Of a stretch of DNA of 36,574 bases, positions 28,320 through 36,574 are shown one piece after another. A model generated the notes under the pieces. It was given only the letters and a program-made list of their open reading frames with translations, was not told the DNA's origin and searched no databases. This DNA comes from Pelagibacteraceae bacterium (GTDB lineage Bacteria; Pseudomonadota; Alphaproteobacteria; HIMB59), in assembly GCA_002705265.1 (NCBI GenBank), contig PAHR01000015.1, positions 1-36,574 on the forward strand, written 5' to 3'. How positions within the stretch are numbered: position 1 is the first letter of the stretch; each line of letters opens with the position of its first letter. Made by a program: the position numbers and the translations under genes.

Positions 28320-29492
28320 ATGAAGAGAGATTATGTATTTACATCTGAATCAGTGTCTGAAGGACATCCAGACAAAGTATCTGATAGAATTTCAGATATG
28401 GTTGTTGATCACTTTATCTCAAAAGATCCATTTGCAAGAGTAGCTTGTGAAACTTTAACAACAACAAATCGAGTTATTTTATCTGGTGAGGTTAGAGGCC
28501 CAGTTGAAAAAGATAAAGATGAAATCATTCAAAAAGTAAGGGATTGCATTAAAGATATTGGGTATGAGCAAGAGGGCTTTCATTGGAAAAATGCTAATAT
28601 ATCATATTTTCTTCATGAACAGTCAGCTGATATAGCAATGGGAGTCGACTCAAGTTCCAACAAAGACGAAGGTGCAGGAGATCAAGGGATTATGTTTGGC
28701 TATGCGTGTAAGGAGACAGAAAAATTAATGCCCGCACCTATTCATTATTCCCATAAAATATTGGAGCTAATGGCTAAAGGAAGAAAAGATGGAATTCTTA
28801 AGGGCTTAGAGCCAGATTCAAAAAGCCAAGTAACCCTTAAGTATGTTGACGGAGTTCCTAATGCTGTAACTTCAGTTGTTATATCAACTCAACACCAAGA
28901 AGGATTATCGCCTAAAGACATTAAAGAAATTGTCACCCCTGTTCTTAAGGATTCTATTCCTGCTTTTCTACTTAATGATTTAAAAGATGAAGAATTTTAT
29001 GTGAATCCAACAGGAAATTTTGTAATTGGAGGCCCTGATGGAGATACAGGTTTAACCGGACGCAAAATTATTGTTGATACATACGGTGGCGCAGCACCTC
29101 ATGGAGGTGGGGCATTTTCAGGAAAAGATCCAACAAAAGTTGATAGGTCAGCTGCTTATGCAGCAAGGTATCTTGCAAAAAATGTTGTAGCAGCAAATCT
29201 ATGCACTCAGTGCACTATACAACTTTCCTATGCTATTGGAGTTGCCAAACCCTTATCTATTTATGTAAATACAAATGGAACGAATAATGTTGATGAAGAA
29301 AAGATTGAGAAGGTTATTCCAGAACTAATGAATCTAACACCTAAGGGTATCAGGGAAAAACTTGATTTGAATAGACCAATCTATGAAACAACAGCTGCCT
29401 ATGGTCATTTTGGAAGGTCTTTTGATTCTAATAAAAAGTTTTTTACTTGGGAGCAGCTTGATTTGGTCGATGATTTAAAATCATTATCTTAA
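28320..29492 (+). CDS. metK: S-adenosylmethionine synthetase
   Basis: It makes S-adenosylmethionine from methionine and ATP. It has 390 residues (E. coli 384). Visible motifs are [18 protein letters not shown] at 9-26, with the ATP-site His and Asp, [12 protein letters not shown] near 117-128, and the P-loop-like [19 protein letters not shown] near 262. The stretch [17 protein letters not shown] near 235 contains metal-binding Asp. It begins 5 bases after ahcY, so the two form a pair that makes the methyl donor and removes its by-product. Its stop is directly followed by the TTG start of tsaE. Confidence 0.97.
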   Translation: MKRDYVFTSESVSEGHPDKVSDRISDMVVDHFISKDPFARVACETLTTTNRVILSGEVRGPVEKDKDEIIQKVRDCIKDIGYEQEGFHWKNANISYFLHEQSADIAMGVDSSSNKDEGAGDQGIMFGYACKETEKLMPAPIHYSHKILELMAKGRKDGILKGLEPDSKSQVTLKYVDGVPNAVTSVVISTQHQEGLSPKDIKEIVTPVLKDSIPAFLLNDLKDEEFYVNPTGNFVIGGPDGDTGLTGRKIIVDTYGGAAPHGGGAFSGKDPTKVDRSAAYAARYLAKNVVAANLCTQCTIQLSYAIGVAKPLSIYVNTNGTNNVDEEKIEKVIPELMNLTPKGIREKLDLNRPIYETTAAYGHFGRSFDSNKKFFTWEQLDLVDDLKSLS

Positions 29493-29951
29493 TTGAAAAT
29501 TTCTAAACTTTTAAATTCTGAGCAAAATCTTGAATTACTCACAAACCCAATTAGCAATAGTTTAACCAAAGAAAATATTATTTTTTTAGAAGGACAGGTT
29601 GGCTCTGGTAAGACAACTTTTGTGAGAGAGCTTTTAAGTCAAATTGCTAAAAATAAAAAAGTGCAATTTAGATTCCAAGGAAGTCCTTCCTATCAAAAAA
29701 TTAACACCTATGTACTAAAAGATTTAGAAATTTTACATTTTGATCTTTATAATACAAATACTGACGATAAAAGTGACCTAGAGGATTATCTCAGAGACTT
29801 TTGTGTTATTATGGAGTGGCCAACAAAATCAATTAAGGAAATTTACAAAGATAAAGCTTTATTTATAGATATATCATTTAAAAATGATGCTAGAATTTAT
29901 AGCATTCATACTGAAAATCCAAAATGGCAAAAAGTTATAAAATCGATTTAA
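29493..29951 (+). CDS. tsaE: tRNA threonylcarbamoyladenosine biosynthesis ATPase TsaE
   Basis: This small P-loop ATPase works with TsaB and TsaD to place N6-threonylcarbamoyl on A37 of ANN-decoding tRNAs. In its 152 residues, Walker A GQVGSGKTTFVREL is at 34-47, a switch-like GSPSYQKINTY follows, and then HFDLYN and a Trp in MEWPTKS, the order typical of TsaE. The Thr/Ser contact is in GSPSY (usually SPTF). The start is TTG immediately after the metK TAA, in the same frame, and no ATG precedes the conserved P-loop. The last 28 bases overlap the next gene. Confidence 0.88.
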   Translation: MKISKLLNSEQNLELLTNPISNSLTKENIIFLEGQVGSGKTTFVRELLSQIAKNKKVQFRFQGSPSYQKINTYVLKDLEILHFDLYNTNTDDKSDLEDYLRDFCVIMEWPTKSIKEIYKDKALFIDISFKNDARIYSIHTENPKWQKVIKSI

Positions 29952-30895
29952 AAAAAATCAAAGAATATTTTCTTAACAAAAATATAAAAATCAAATCTAT
30001 ACAAAATTTTAGTTCAGACGCATCAAATAAGGAATTTAAATTGTGTGCATCTGCAGACAATAAATACTTACTTTTGTCTTTTAAAAATCAACCCTCAGAC
30101 TTTAAAAGATATATTAATGCCACAAATGCTTTAATTAAAATTGGCATAAAAGTACCAAAAATAATTTATACATTACCAAGTAATGTGATTGTGATCATGC
30201 AATATTTACCAAATAATAATGCCGTTAAATATCTTCAATCTAAAAATATCGATTCCATACTTCTTCAAGCATCAAATTATTTATGGAAAATTAAAAAAAC
30301 TAGAGTTAGAATTAAAAGTATTCGTGTTAAATCAAAAAAAGCTTTAATAACGAGTGCATTTTGGGGAATAAATACTTATGTAGATAATTACAAAAATAAA
30401 ATTAATCAATATGAGCTCATTATAAAACTAATCCAAAAAGTATTAAAAAAAAATTTGAAGAACTTATCATCATTTAATCCTATTTTAGCTCACGGAGATT
30501 ATTTTTTAGATAATCTTATATATCATGAAAAAAAAGTTTGGGTGATTGACCATCAGGACTTGATTTATGATCACCCTTATTTAGATATTGCTTCATTAGT
30601 ATTTGATTCAAGAAGGATTTATAAAAAAAATACTGTTGATAAAGTTTTAAATAATTTTTTAAAAAAACATCCTAAAAAAAATAGAAATAATGTTTTGAAC
30701 TCAATTCATTTGGTTAGTCTCGCAAGAAACTTAAGAGTATTGGGGGCTTGGGTCCTTTTGCATAGATTAGGAAAAACAAAATATTTAAAGTCTTATAGAA
30801 AACAAACATGGCATCAAATCAGCTTACATTTAGACCATTTGAAACTTTACGAGTTAAGAGACCTCCTCGGGATTGTCTATAAAAAGACAACTTAG
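29924..30895 (+). CDS. amgK: Aminoglycoside-phosphotransferase-fold sugar kinase, AmgK-like
   Basis: It is probably an anomeric N-acetylmuramate/N-acetylglucosamine 1-kinase of cell-wall recycling. It has 323 residues with the APH kinase fold. The catalytic loop AHGDYFLDNLIY has Asp192 and Asn197, and the metal region VIDHQDLIYDHPYLDIASL follows. The C-terminus has HRLGKTKYLKSY, as in this group. The pairing with the following nucleotidyltransferase is the AmgK-MurU pair, described in pseudomonads and widespread in alphaproteobacteria. The assignment rests mainly on that context and the order tsaE-kinase-nucleotidyltransferase. The start overlaps tsaE by 28 bases. Confidence 0.72.
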   Translation: MAKSYKIDLKKIKEYFLNKNIKIKSIQNFSSDASNKEFKLCASADNKYLLLSFKNQPSDFKRYINATNALIKIGIKVPKIIYTLPSNVIVIMQYLPNNNAVKYLQSKNIDSILLQASNYLWKIKKTRVRIKSIRVKSKKALITSAFWGINTYVDNYKNKINQYELIIKLIQKVLKKNLKNLSSFNPILAHGDYFLDNLIYHEKKVWVIDHQDLIYDHPYLDIASLVFDSRRIYKKNTVDKVLNNFLKKHPKKNRNNVLNSIHLVSLARNLRVLGAWVLLHRLGKTKYLKSYRKQTWHQISLHLDHLKLYELRDLLGIVYKKTT

Positions 30896-30897
30896 AT

Positions 30898-31545
30898 ATG
30901 AATGTTTTAGTTCTAGCTGCGGGTTTTGGAAAAAGAATGGGAGACCTGACCCAACGCACCCCTAAACCCTTGCTTTTATACAACGACAAACCGCTCATTA
31001 GCTACGCTTTAGATTTAGCTTTTACATTAGAGTGTGAAAATATTTTTACCAATGTCCATTATTTTCCAGAGCAATTATCAGAATATATAAGAGATAATTA
31101 TCCATCTGTGAAAATCTCTGATGAAACAAATAAAATTTTAAATACAGGAGGTGGAATAAAAAAAATATTATCTAAAGGTAAGGATCTTTTGGTTTTAAAT
31201 TCTGATAATTATTGGAGCTTAGATTTGACTGATGATTTAAAAGCCGGTATTAATGAATTTAATTCAAGATCAAATATTACAAATCTCCTTTTTACAGCAA
31301 TAGGTCAAAGTCCATTAGATCTCAATCAAAATTCGCTTAATCAAATCACTATACCTTCCTCAAAATATAATGTTCAATTTCAGGGTTGCCACATTATTAG
31401 ACAGAACTGTCTTAAAGATTATCCCGATGTGTTTCCTATTCAGCAACAATGGAAAAAAGCATCTGAAAAACAGACAATATATGGGCATTTATGTGAAAAA
31501 AACGTTTTGCATTTTGGGACTAAGGAATTGTATTTGAAAGCATAA
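30898..31545 (+). CDS. murU: Nucleotidyltransferase, MurU-like
   Basis: It probably converts N-acetylmuramate 1-phosphate (from AmgK) to UDP-N-acetylmuramate, a recycling path that bypasses MurA. It has 215 residues with a Rossmann-like NTP-transferase fold. The nucleotide loop LAAGFGKRMGDLTQRTPKPL is at 5-24 and the substrate loop NTGGGIKKIL near 82. The metal Asp is in LVLNSDNYWSL near 99, and SDN replaces the more usual NGD or NSD form. The protein is a little shorter than MurU homologues of about 225 residues. It starts 2 bases after the kinase. trxA follows at once, so addB and addA, which commonly come next in alphaproteobacteria, are absent from this spot. Confidence 0.75.
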   Translation: MNVLVLAAGFGKRMGDLTQRTPKPLLLYNDKPLISYALDLAFTLECENIFTNVHYFPEQLSEYIRDNYPSVKISDETNKILNTGGGIKKILSKGKDLLVLNSDNYWSLDLTDDLKAGINEFNSRSNITNLLFTAIGQSPLDLNQNSLNQITIPSSKYNVQFQGCHIIRQNCLKDYPDVFPIQQQWKKASEKQTIYGHLCEKNVLHFGTKELYLKA

Positions 31546-31567
31546 AGTTAATCCCTATATTACTTAC

Positions 31568-31888
31568 ATGTCTATTAAACAAATAACAGACTCTGATTTT
31601 AAATCAGAAGTAATTGATAGTCCTAAACCTGTGCTTGTAGATTTTTGGGCTGAATGGTGTGGCCCATGTATAACCCTATCTCCTATTCTTGAAAAATTGT
31701 CTAGTGAGTTAGGTGATAAAGTTGAAATAAAAAAAATTAATATAGATGAAAACCCTGAAACACCGTCAAATTTTGGAATAAGAAGCATACCGACTATGAT
31801 TCTATTTAAAGAAGGTAAGGTTTTAGACTCAAAAATCGGAGTAAGCGGTGAAGCCGATATAAAAGATTGGATATCAAACAAAATTTAA
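31568..31888 (+). CDS. trxA: Thioredoxin
   Basis: This general protein disulfide reductase has 106 residues. The active site is FWAEWCGPCI with Cys31 and Cys34; the cis-Pro is in IRSIPTMILF, and GVSGEADIKDWI gives the usual C-terminal helix. It lies 22 bases downstream of the murU-like gene and 17 bases upstream of an OsmC-like gene. Besides general reduction it could serve the ribonucleotide reductase, which here also has its own glutaredoxin. Confidence 0.95.
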   Translation: MSIKQITDSDFKSEVIDSPKPVLVDFWAEWCGPCITLSPILEKLSSELGDKVEIKKINIDENPETPSNFGIRSIPTMILFKEGKVLDSKIGVSGEADIKDWISNKI

Positions 31889-31905
31889 TCCCTTAAGATT
31901 TTATT

Positions 31906-32355
31906 ATGTCAGAAATTTCAATTGATCTTATTTGGAAGCTTAATAGTGGTGAGATGTCTCCTGGAAAATATTCTAATCAACATGAAATAATATTTACACC
32001 TGACTTAAAAATTCTTGCTGATGCAGCTCCTGATTGGAAAGGAAGTGAAGCAAACACTAATCCTGAACAGACTTTAGCCGCTTCTTTAAGCAGTTGTCAC
32101 ATGATGACCTTTTTAGCTTTAGCGGCAAAAATGAAATGGCCAGTATCTGGTTATCAAGATAAGGCAATTGCAACACTTGGTAAAAATTCAAAAGGTCTTA
32201 TGTCAGTGACAAAAATTCAATTAAATCCAAAGGTGGAGTTTTCTGAAGGATTTACTGTAGGTGATGATGAAATGGAAGAAGTTCAAGATAGAGCTCACAG
32301 ATATTGTTTTATTGCTAATGCGCTCTCTGAAGATGTTGAAGTTACAATAAGTTAA
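31906..32355 (+). CDS. OsmC/Ohr-family peroxidase
   Basis: It is probably a cysteine-based organic hydroperoxide reductase. In its 149 residues the two family cysteines are present: peroxidatic Cys64 in SLSSCHMMTFLALA and resolving Cys134 in HRYCFIANAL. A conserved Glu in NPEQTLAASL near 54 also fits. The GKYSNQHEI start resembles OsmC-type proteins and not the longer Ohr form. It follows trxA by 17 bases and precedes the crotonase-like gene by 6. Thiol redox genes side by side suggest co-regulation, but I see no specific regulator site. Confidence 0.87.
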   Translation: MSEISIDLIWKLNSGEMSPGKYSNQHEIIFTPDLKILADAAPDWKGSEANTNPEQTLAASLSSCHMMTFLALAAKMKWPVSGYQDKAIATLGKNSKGLMSVTKIQLNPKVEFSEGFTVGDDEMEEVQDRAHRYCFIANALSEDVEVTIS

Positions 32356-32361
32356 AATTGT

Positions 32362-33171
32362 ATGAACACCTCAAATAATAATAAAATTATAAAAACCTCA
32401 ATTAATTCTGAGGGAATTCTCAGAATTGTTTTAGATAATCCAAAAAACCATAACACATTATCTGAAAATATGATGAATAGCATTCAACTTGCCTTGGATG
32501 AGTCAAGAAATGATAGTAAAGTAAGAGTAGTTATTATCTCTGCAAATGGCCCAACTTTTTCTGCTGGTCATGATTTAAAAGAATTACGTCAAGGACGTCA
32601 AAGTAAAGACAGGGGTCAAACTTATTTTACACAAGTAATGTTAAAGTGCTCTAAACTTATGCGGTCTATAGTTAATAATCCCAAACCGGTGATTGCGGAA
32701 GTTAATGGAGTTGCAACTGCAGCTGGTTGTCAATTAGTTGCTAGCTGTGATCTAGCTTATGCATCAAGCTCTGCAAGTTTTGCTACTCCAGGAGTAAATA
32801 TTGGTCTCTTCTGCTCAACGCCAATGGTTGCTTTATCAAGAAACATATCCAATAAACATTCAATGGAAATGCTTTTAACAGGAGATTTTATTACATCTAT
32901 TAAAGCAGCTCAAATAGGACTAATCAATGAATCGATAAAAGATAAAGATTTGAAAGCATATGTTTTAGAGAAAGCTATAAAGATATCAAAAAAATCGGCT
33001 ATGACTTTAAAGACTGGTAAAGAAGCTTTCTATAAGCAACTCGAAATGAATCTTTTAGAAGCATATGACTTTGCATCAAAGGTTATGGTTGAAAACATGC
33101 TTAAGCATGATGCCGAAGAAGGCATAGACGCTTTTATAGAAAAAAGAAACCCTAGTTGGCAAGATAAATAA
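32362..33171 (+). CDS. Crotonase-fold protein, ECHDC3-like, without the hydratase glutamates
   Basis: This crotonase-fold protein acts on acyl-CoA; the precise reaction is unknown. Its 269 residues read like ECHDC3: an oxyanion loop TFSAGHDLKEL near 65-75, VNGVATAAGCQLVASCDLAYAS near 114-135, and ATPGVNIGLFCSTP near 141-154. In hydratases the catalytic Glu pair sits in GCEL and PEI. Here these are Gln124 and Gly144, so ordinary enoyl-CoA hydration is unlikely. It lies 6 bases after the OsmC-like gene and 6 before the acyl-CoA synthetase, which would supply its CoA ester. It could be a thioesterase, isomerase or other CoA-ester enzyme. Confidence 0.85.
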   Translation: MNTSNNNKIIKTSINSEGILRIVLDNPKNHNTLSENMMNSIQLALDESRNDSKVRVVIISANGPTFSAGHDLKELRQGRQSKDRGQTYFTQVMLKCSKLMRSIVNNPKPVIAEVNGVATAAGCQLVASCDLAYASSSASFATPGVNIGLFCSTPMVALSRNISNKHSMEMLLTGDFITSIKAAQIGLINESIKDKDLKAYVLEKAIKISKKSAMTLKTGKEAFYKQLEMNLLEAYDFASKVMVENMLKHDAEEGIDAFIEKRNPSWQDK

Positions 33172-33177
33172 GGACTT

Positions 33178-34851
33178 ATGACCAATCCCTATAATACTGA
33201 TTTAGATCGAAATAATGCTAATTATCAACCTTTAACACCGATCACTTTTTTAGAGAGAGCAGCAGATGTATTTCCAAATCATACGGCAATAATTCATGGC
33301 TCACTTAAATATAAATATAAAGATTTTTTTAACCGTTCAAAAAATATTGCATCAGCCCTTTCAAAAAGAAAAATTCTAAGAGGTGATACAGTTTCAGTAT
33401 TATTATTAAATACACCGGCGATGCTTGAAGTACACTATGGTGTGCCTATGTGTGGAGCTGTTTTACATGCTATTAATACTAGGTTGAATGCTACTGTTAT
33501 TGCATATCAGTTAGATCATTCAGATTCTAAAATACTAATCTATGACAAAGAACTAAGGTCTGTAGCAAATCAGGCTCTATCTATTGCAAAAGTTTCCCCT
33601 GAACTAATTGAATATACAGATAACCAATGTGATTATAGCGATCATATTGATGAAAATAATAACCCAATCAAAGAAGCAGTAGATTATGAAAAATTTATAG
33701 AAACAGGTGATAATAACTTTCAATGGTTAAAGCCAGAGGATGAATGGGATGCTATTTCAGTTGGATACACTTCAGGAACCACAGGTAATCCTAAGGGTGT
33801 TGTCTCTCATCACCGAGGGGCGTATTTACTAGCACAAGGTAATGCTTTGATAGCATCAATGGAAAAGCACTCTGTTTATTTGTGGACTCTTCCAATGTTC
33901 CACTGCAATGGGTGGTGTTTTCCTTGGACAATGTCCGCAATTATTGGAACACATGTTTGTTTAAGGCAAGTTAGAGTTGAGCCAATATGGAAGTATATAG
34001 AAGAACATAAGGTTACTCATCTATGTGGAGCTCCAATTGTAATGTCAGTAATTTTATCCAAAGAAAACATGAAAAATATTAAATTAGAAAAACAGGTTAA
34101 CTTTTTTACTGCAGCTGCACCACCACCTGAATCTGTTTTGATTGATATGAAAAATGCCGGATTCAACGTAACCCATCTTTATGGTCTGACAGAAACTTAT
34201 GGACCTGCTGTCGTGAACGAATGGAATTCGGACTGGAACGATCTAAATAACTCTTCTCAGGCAGCCCTTAAAGCTCGCCAAGGAGTTAGGTATCTTCCTC
34301 TAGAAAACCTTTCTGTTCTAGACCCTGAAACAATGAAACATGTTCCAAAAGACGGAAAAACAATAGGTGAAGTTATGTTTAGGGGAAATATTGTAATGAA
34401 AGGATATCTAAAAAATAAAAAAGCTAATGACGAAGCTTTTGAAAATGGATGGTTTCATTCAGGGGATTTGGCTGTGATCCATGAAGATGGGTATATTCAA
34501 TTAAAAGATCGTTCTAAAGATATAATTATTTCAGGAGGAGAAAATATATCTTCAATTGAAATTGAAGAAATTTTATTAAAAAACCCTTCAGTTAATTCTG
34601 CAGCTGTAGTAGCTATAGTTGATGATAAATGGGGGGAAAGCCCTTGCGCATTTATTGAATTAAAATCAAATTTAACTTTAACTAACAAAGAAGCCCTAGA
34701 GTGGTGCAAAAAAAGATTAGCTTCTTTTAAAGTTCCAAAAATTTTCATATTTGAAGAAATCCCTAAGACTTCAACAGGAAAAATTCAAAAATACTTACTA
34801 AGAAAAAGAGCAGAAAATATCTATTCTAGTAAAGGACTAAGCATAAAATGA
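33178..34851 (+). CDS. Acyl-CoA synthetase (AMP-forming)
   Basis: It activates a carboxylic acid with ATP and CoA to an acyl-CoA. It has 557 residues with the ANL fold. The P-loop YTSGTTGNPKGVV is at 197-209, LPMFHCNGWCFPW follows near 239, and A5 LYGLTETYGP is near 331. The hinge region GWFHSGDLAVIHEDGYI, with LKDRSKDIIISGGENI after it, runs through about 426-455, and the catalytic Lys is in TSTGKIQKY near 534. The sequence resembles the group containing medium-chain and dimethylsulfoniopropionate-derived acid ligases (DmdB-like). The substrate cannot be read from sequence. Neighbours (crotonase-like, MDR-family reductase) suggest a small acyl-CoA pathway. Confidence 0.92.
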   Translation: MTNPYNTDLDRNNANYQPLTPITFLERAADVFPNHTAIIHGSLKYKYKDFFNRSKNIASALSKRKILRGDTVSVLLLNTPAMLEVHYGVPMCGAVLHAINTRLNATVIAYQLDHSDSKILIYDKELRSVANQALSIAKVSPELIEYTDNQCDYSDHIDENNNPIKEAVDYEKFIETGDNNFQWLKPEDEWDAISVGYTSGTTGNPKGVVSHHRGAYLLAQGNALIASMEKHSVYLWTLPMFHCNGWCFPWTMSAIIGTHVCLRQVRVEPIWKYIEEHKVTHLCGAPIVMSVILSKENMKNIKLEKQVNFFTAAAPPPESVLIDMKNAGFNVTHLYGLTETYGPAVVNEWNSDWNDLNNSSQAALKARQGVRYLPLENLSVLDPETMKHVPKDGKTIGEVMFRGNIVMKGYLKNKKANDEAFENGWFHSGDLAVIHEDGYIQLKDRSKDIIISGGENISSIEIEEILLKNPSVNSAAVVAIVDDKWGESPCAFIELKSNLTLTNKEALEWCKKRLASFKVPKIFIFEEIPKTSTGKIQKYLLRKRAENIYSSKGLSIK

Positions 34852-35897
34852 AAGGCGTATATCTTACAGGGCATGGAGGATTAGATAAGCTCGTTTTTAA
34901 AGAGGATATTCCTAAACCAATTCCTAAAGAAGATGAGGTTTTAATTAAAGTAAAAGCAGCTGGGGTAAATAACACTGATATTAACACCAGGACTGGATGG
35001 TATTCAAAAAAAATTACAAAAAATACAAACGATGGGGGTGCTAAGGGATTTGAAGATCTAAATGACGAAATTGGATCTTGGTCTGGGAAAGGTTTAAGTT
35101 TTCCTTTAATTCAAGGCGCTGATGTTTGCGGAGTTATTGAAGGCACAGGTTCAAAAATTGATAAATTAAGAATTGGACAAAGAGTAATTGTCAGAACCAT
35201 GCAAAATAATCAATTTGGTATGAAAACAATGGGCAGTGAAATTAACGGCGGCTTTGCTGAATATTGTTGCGCTAGAAGCTCAGAAACTTTTACAATTAAT
35301 TCTAATTGGAAAGATGAGGAACTTGCTTCTATTCCTTGTTCTTATTCCACTGCTGAGGGTATGCTTCAAAAAGCTAAACTATCCAATGAAAAAATTTTAA
35401 TAACAGGAGCATCAGGAGGAGTTGGCTCTGCAGTAATACAATTATCAAAACTTAGAGGAGCAAAAATAATTGCCCAATGTTCTAAAGAAAAAGCTAATCA
35501 AATAAAAATATTGGGGGCAGATGAAACGATTGATAGATCAGAAAGTCTATTAGAAGTATTGGGACAAAATTCAATAGATTTAGTTGTAGATTTAGTTGGT
35601 GGAGAACAATGGCCTCAAATTTTAGAAGTTCTGAAACCAAAAGGAAGGTATGTAACCAGTGGTGCAATTGCAGGTCCAATTGTAGAGCTAGACCTAAGAA
35701 CATTATATTTAAAAGATCTGACATTTTATGGTTCAACATTCAATGATGTAAGGATTTTTAGAGATTTAATTGGATATATTGAGCGTAATGAAATTAAGCC
35801 TTTGGTTTCAAAAACTTTTCCATTAGAGGATATCAAATTAGCCCAAAAAACTTTTATGGAAAAAAATTTTATTGGTAAATTAGTCTTAATACCCTAA
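34848..35897 (+). CDS. Quinone-oxidoreductase-like MDR protein (zinc-independent)
   Basis: This medium-chain dehydrogenase/reductase probably reduces an enone or quinone with NADPH. It has 349 residues. The start MKGVYLTGHGGLDKLVF and AAGVNNTDINTRTGWY are typical of the QOR branch. The cofactor loop ITGASGGVGSAVIQLSKLRG is near 184-203, and DLVVDLVGG near 242. The zinc-binding Cys and His of alcohol dehydrogenases are not present at the usual site after AAGVN. There is an insertion after GWYS (about residues 53-75). The ATG overlaps the stop of the acyl-CoA synthetase (ATGA), so they are probably translated together. Confidence 0.9.
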   Translation: MKGVYLTGHGGLDKLVFKEDIPKPIPKEDEVLIKVKAAGVNNTDINTRTGWYSKKITKNTNDGGAKGFEDLNDEIGSWSGKGLSFPLIQGADVCGVIEGTGSKIDKLRIGQRVIVRTMQNNQFGMKTMGSEINGGFAEYCCARSSETFTINSNWKDEELASIPCSYSTAEGMLQKAKLSNEKILITGASGGVGSAVIQLSKLRGAKIIAQCSKEKANQIKILGADETIDRSESLLEVLGQNSIDLVVDLVGGEQWPQILEVLKPKGRYVTSGAIAGPIVELDLRTLYLKDLTFYGSTFNDVRIFRDLIGYIERNEIKPLVSKTFPLEDIKLAQKTFMEKNFIGKLVLIP

Positions 35898-35918
35898 AGT
35901 TTTAAAAAATTAAAAAAT

Positions 35919-36574
35919 ATGACAGATATACAACCCCCAGGTAGCCACCATGAAACAGATGTTGTAATAATTGGAGCTGGTCCATGTGGAATATTTGCGG
36001 TTTTTGAATTAGGTCTTTTAGATGTTAAGTCTCATTTAATAGATAATTTAGACAAGATAGGCGGCCAATGCGCAGAGCTTTATCCTGATAAGAATTTGTA
36101 TGATATTCCAAGTCGACCTGCTTTAACTGGCCAAGAGCTAATTGATGATTTAATGAAACAAGCTGAACCCTTTAATCCTTCTTATCATTTAAACCAATTA
36201 ACCTCTGAAATTATTTTAGAAGAAGACTCTATTATTGTAAAAACTAATGCGAATACTTCTATTAAATGTAAATCTATTATTGTAGCAGCTGGATCAGGAT
36301 GTTTTGTTCCTAGAAAATTACCAATCACAAATAATGAAACCTTCGAAAATAAAAATATATTTTATTCAGTTAAGAAACGACAAGACTACAAAGATAAAAA
36401 TATTCTTATTGCTGGTGGAGGTGATTCAGCTCTAGATTATGTATTGGGTTTCAAGGATATTGCTAAGTCAATCACACTCATCCATAGGAGAAAAGAGTTT
36501 AAGGCCGTTCAAGATTCAGTGAATAAGGTTATGACCATGGTTGATAATAAAGAAATCGATTTTTTTATGAGTAC
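35919..36574 (+). CDS. Ferredoxin-NADP reductase, thioredoxin-reductase-like type (5' part)
   Basis: This flavoprotein reduces ferredoxin or flavodoxin with NADPH, or the reverse. About 218 residues are visible; the gene runs off the end of the window. The FAD loop VIIGAGPCGIFAVFELG is near residues 16-32, IGGQCAELYPDKNLYDIP near 47-64, and the second nucleotide loop ILIAGGGDSALDYVL near 160. The thioredoxin-reductase CxxC is absent and IGGQC..YPDK..YDIP is present, which points to the YumC/Fnr type. The ATG at 35919 lies 21 bases after the MDR gene, without a clear ribosome binding site. The rest cannot be judged. Confidence 0.88.
   Translation, partial: MTDIQPPGSHHETDVVIIGAGPCGIFAVFELGLLDVKSHLIDNLDKIGGQCAELYPDKNLYDIPSRPALTGQELIDDLMKQAEPFNPSYHLNQLTSEIILEEDSIIVKTNANTSIKCKSIIVAAGSGCFVPRKLPITNNETFENKNIFYSVKKRQDYKDKNILIAGGGDSALDYVLGFKDIAKSITLIHRRKEFKAVQDSVNKVMTMVDNKEIDFFMS

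Noticed and set aside
34848-35897. Zinc-dependent alcohol dehydrogenase
   Set aside because: The zinc-binding Cys and His of that family are missing at the usual sites; the protein fits the zinc-independent quinone oxidoreductase branch.

Overview
The window is a compact, AT-rich bacterial chromosome segment that reads as Alphaproteobacteria. The reasons are the rpsO-pnp pair near fabI-fabB-fabA, the mutM-ubiE-coaBC neighbourhood beside rpsT-dnaA, a RegB/RegA (ActS/ActR, PrrB/PrrA) redox two-component pair, and the ahcY...tsaE-amgK-murU...trxA order. Almost no DNA is non-coding, genes often overlap or abut exactly, and TTG or GTG starts are frequent. This suggests a streamlined free-living (probably marine) lineage of the SAR11 or HIMB59/AEGEAN-169 kind. 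The lineage is inferred from gene content, not from a search. I see no rRNA, tRNA, CRISPR, insertion sequence, phage or integrase gene.

Layout. (1) 70-3083, plus: rpsO, pnp and an unknown small exported protein. (2) 8200-3085, minus: a seven-gene run without gaps, ubiE, coaC, coaB, a ThiF/MoeB-like E1 enzyme, fabA, fabB, fabI, joining coenzyme A synthesis to type II fatty acid synthesis. (3) 8199-20536, plus: mutM, rpsT, a likely terminator, then a tight run dnaA, dnaN, recF, gyrB, regB, regA, polA and a membrane-anchored unknown. (4) 24557-20554, minus: nrdA, nrdB and a glutaredoxin, behind a promoter overlapped by a textbook pair of NrdR boxes. (5) 24894-29492: a methyl-cycle group: adenosine-kinase-like enzyme (plus), betaine-homocysteine methyltransferase (minus), ahcY and metK (plus). 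(6) 29493-36574, plus: tsaE, amgK-like and murU-like cell-wall-recycling genes, trxA, an OsmC-like protein, a crotonase-fold protein, an acyl-CoA synthetase, a quinone-oxidoreductase-like protein and the 5' part of a ferredoxin-NADP reductase.

How the genes fit together. The nrdA-nrdB-grx operon makes deoxynucleotides and carries its own reductant, and the dnaA-to-polA run supplies replication initiation, clamp, gap repair, supercoiling and polymerase I. A redox regulator lies inside that replication run. MetK, AhcY, BHMT and adenosine kinase together close the S-adenosylmethionine cycle: they regenerate methionine from glycine betaine and remove adenosine.

The most interesting points are: a MutM glycosylase with all four zinc-finger cysteines replaced; ubiE and mutM diverging from start codons that share bases; coaBC cut by one in-frame stop; repeated stop|TTG gene junctions; the tandem NrdR operator; a possible structured leader before the BHMT gene; and genes expected from alphaproteobacterial synteny (addAB, ubiB, dut) that are absent from their usual slots.
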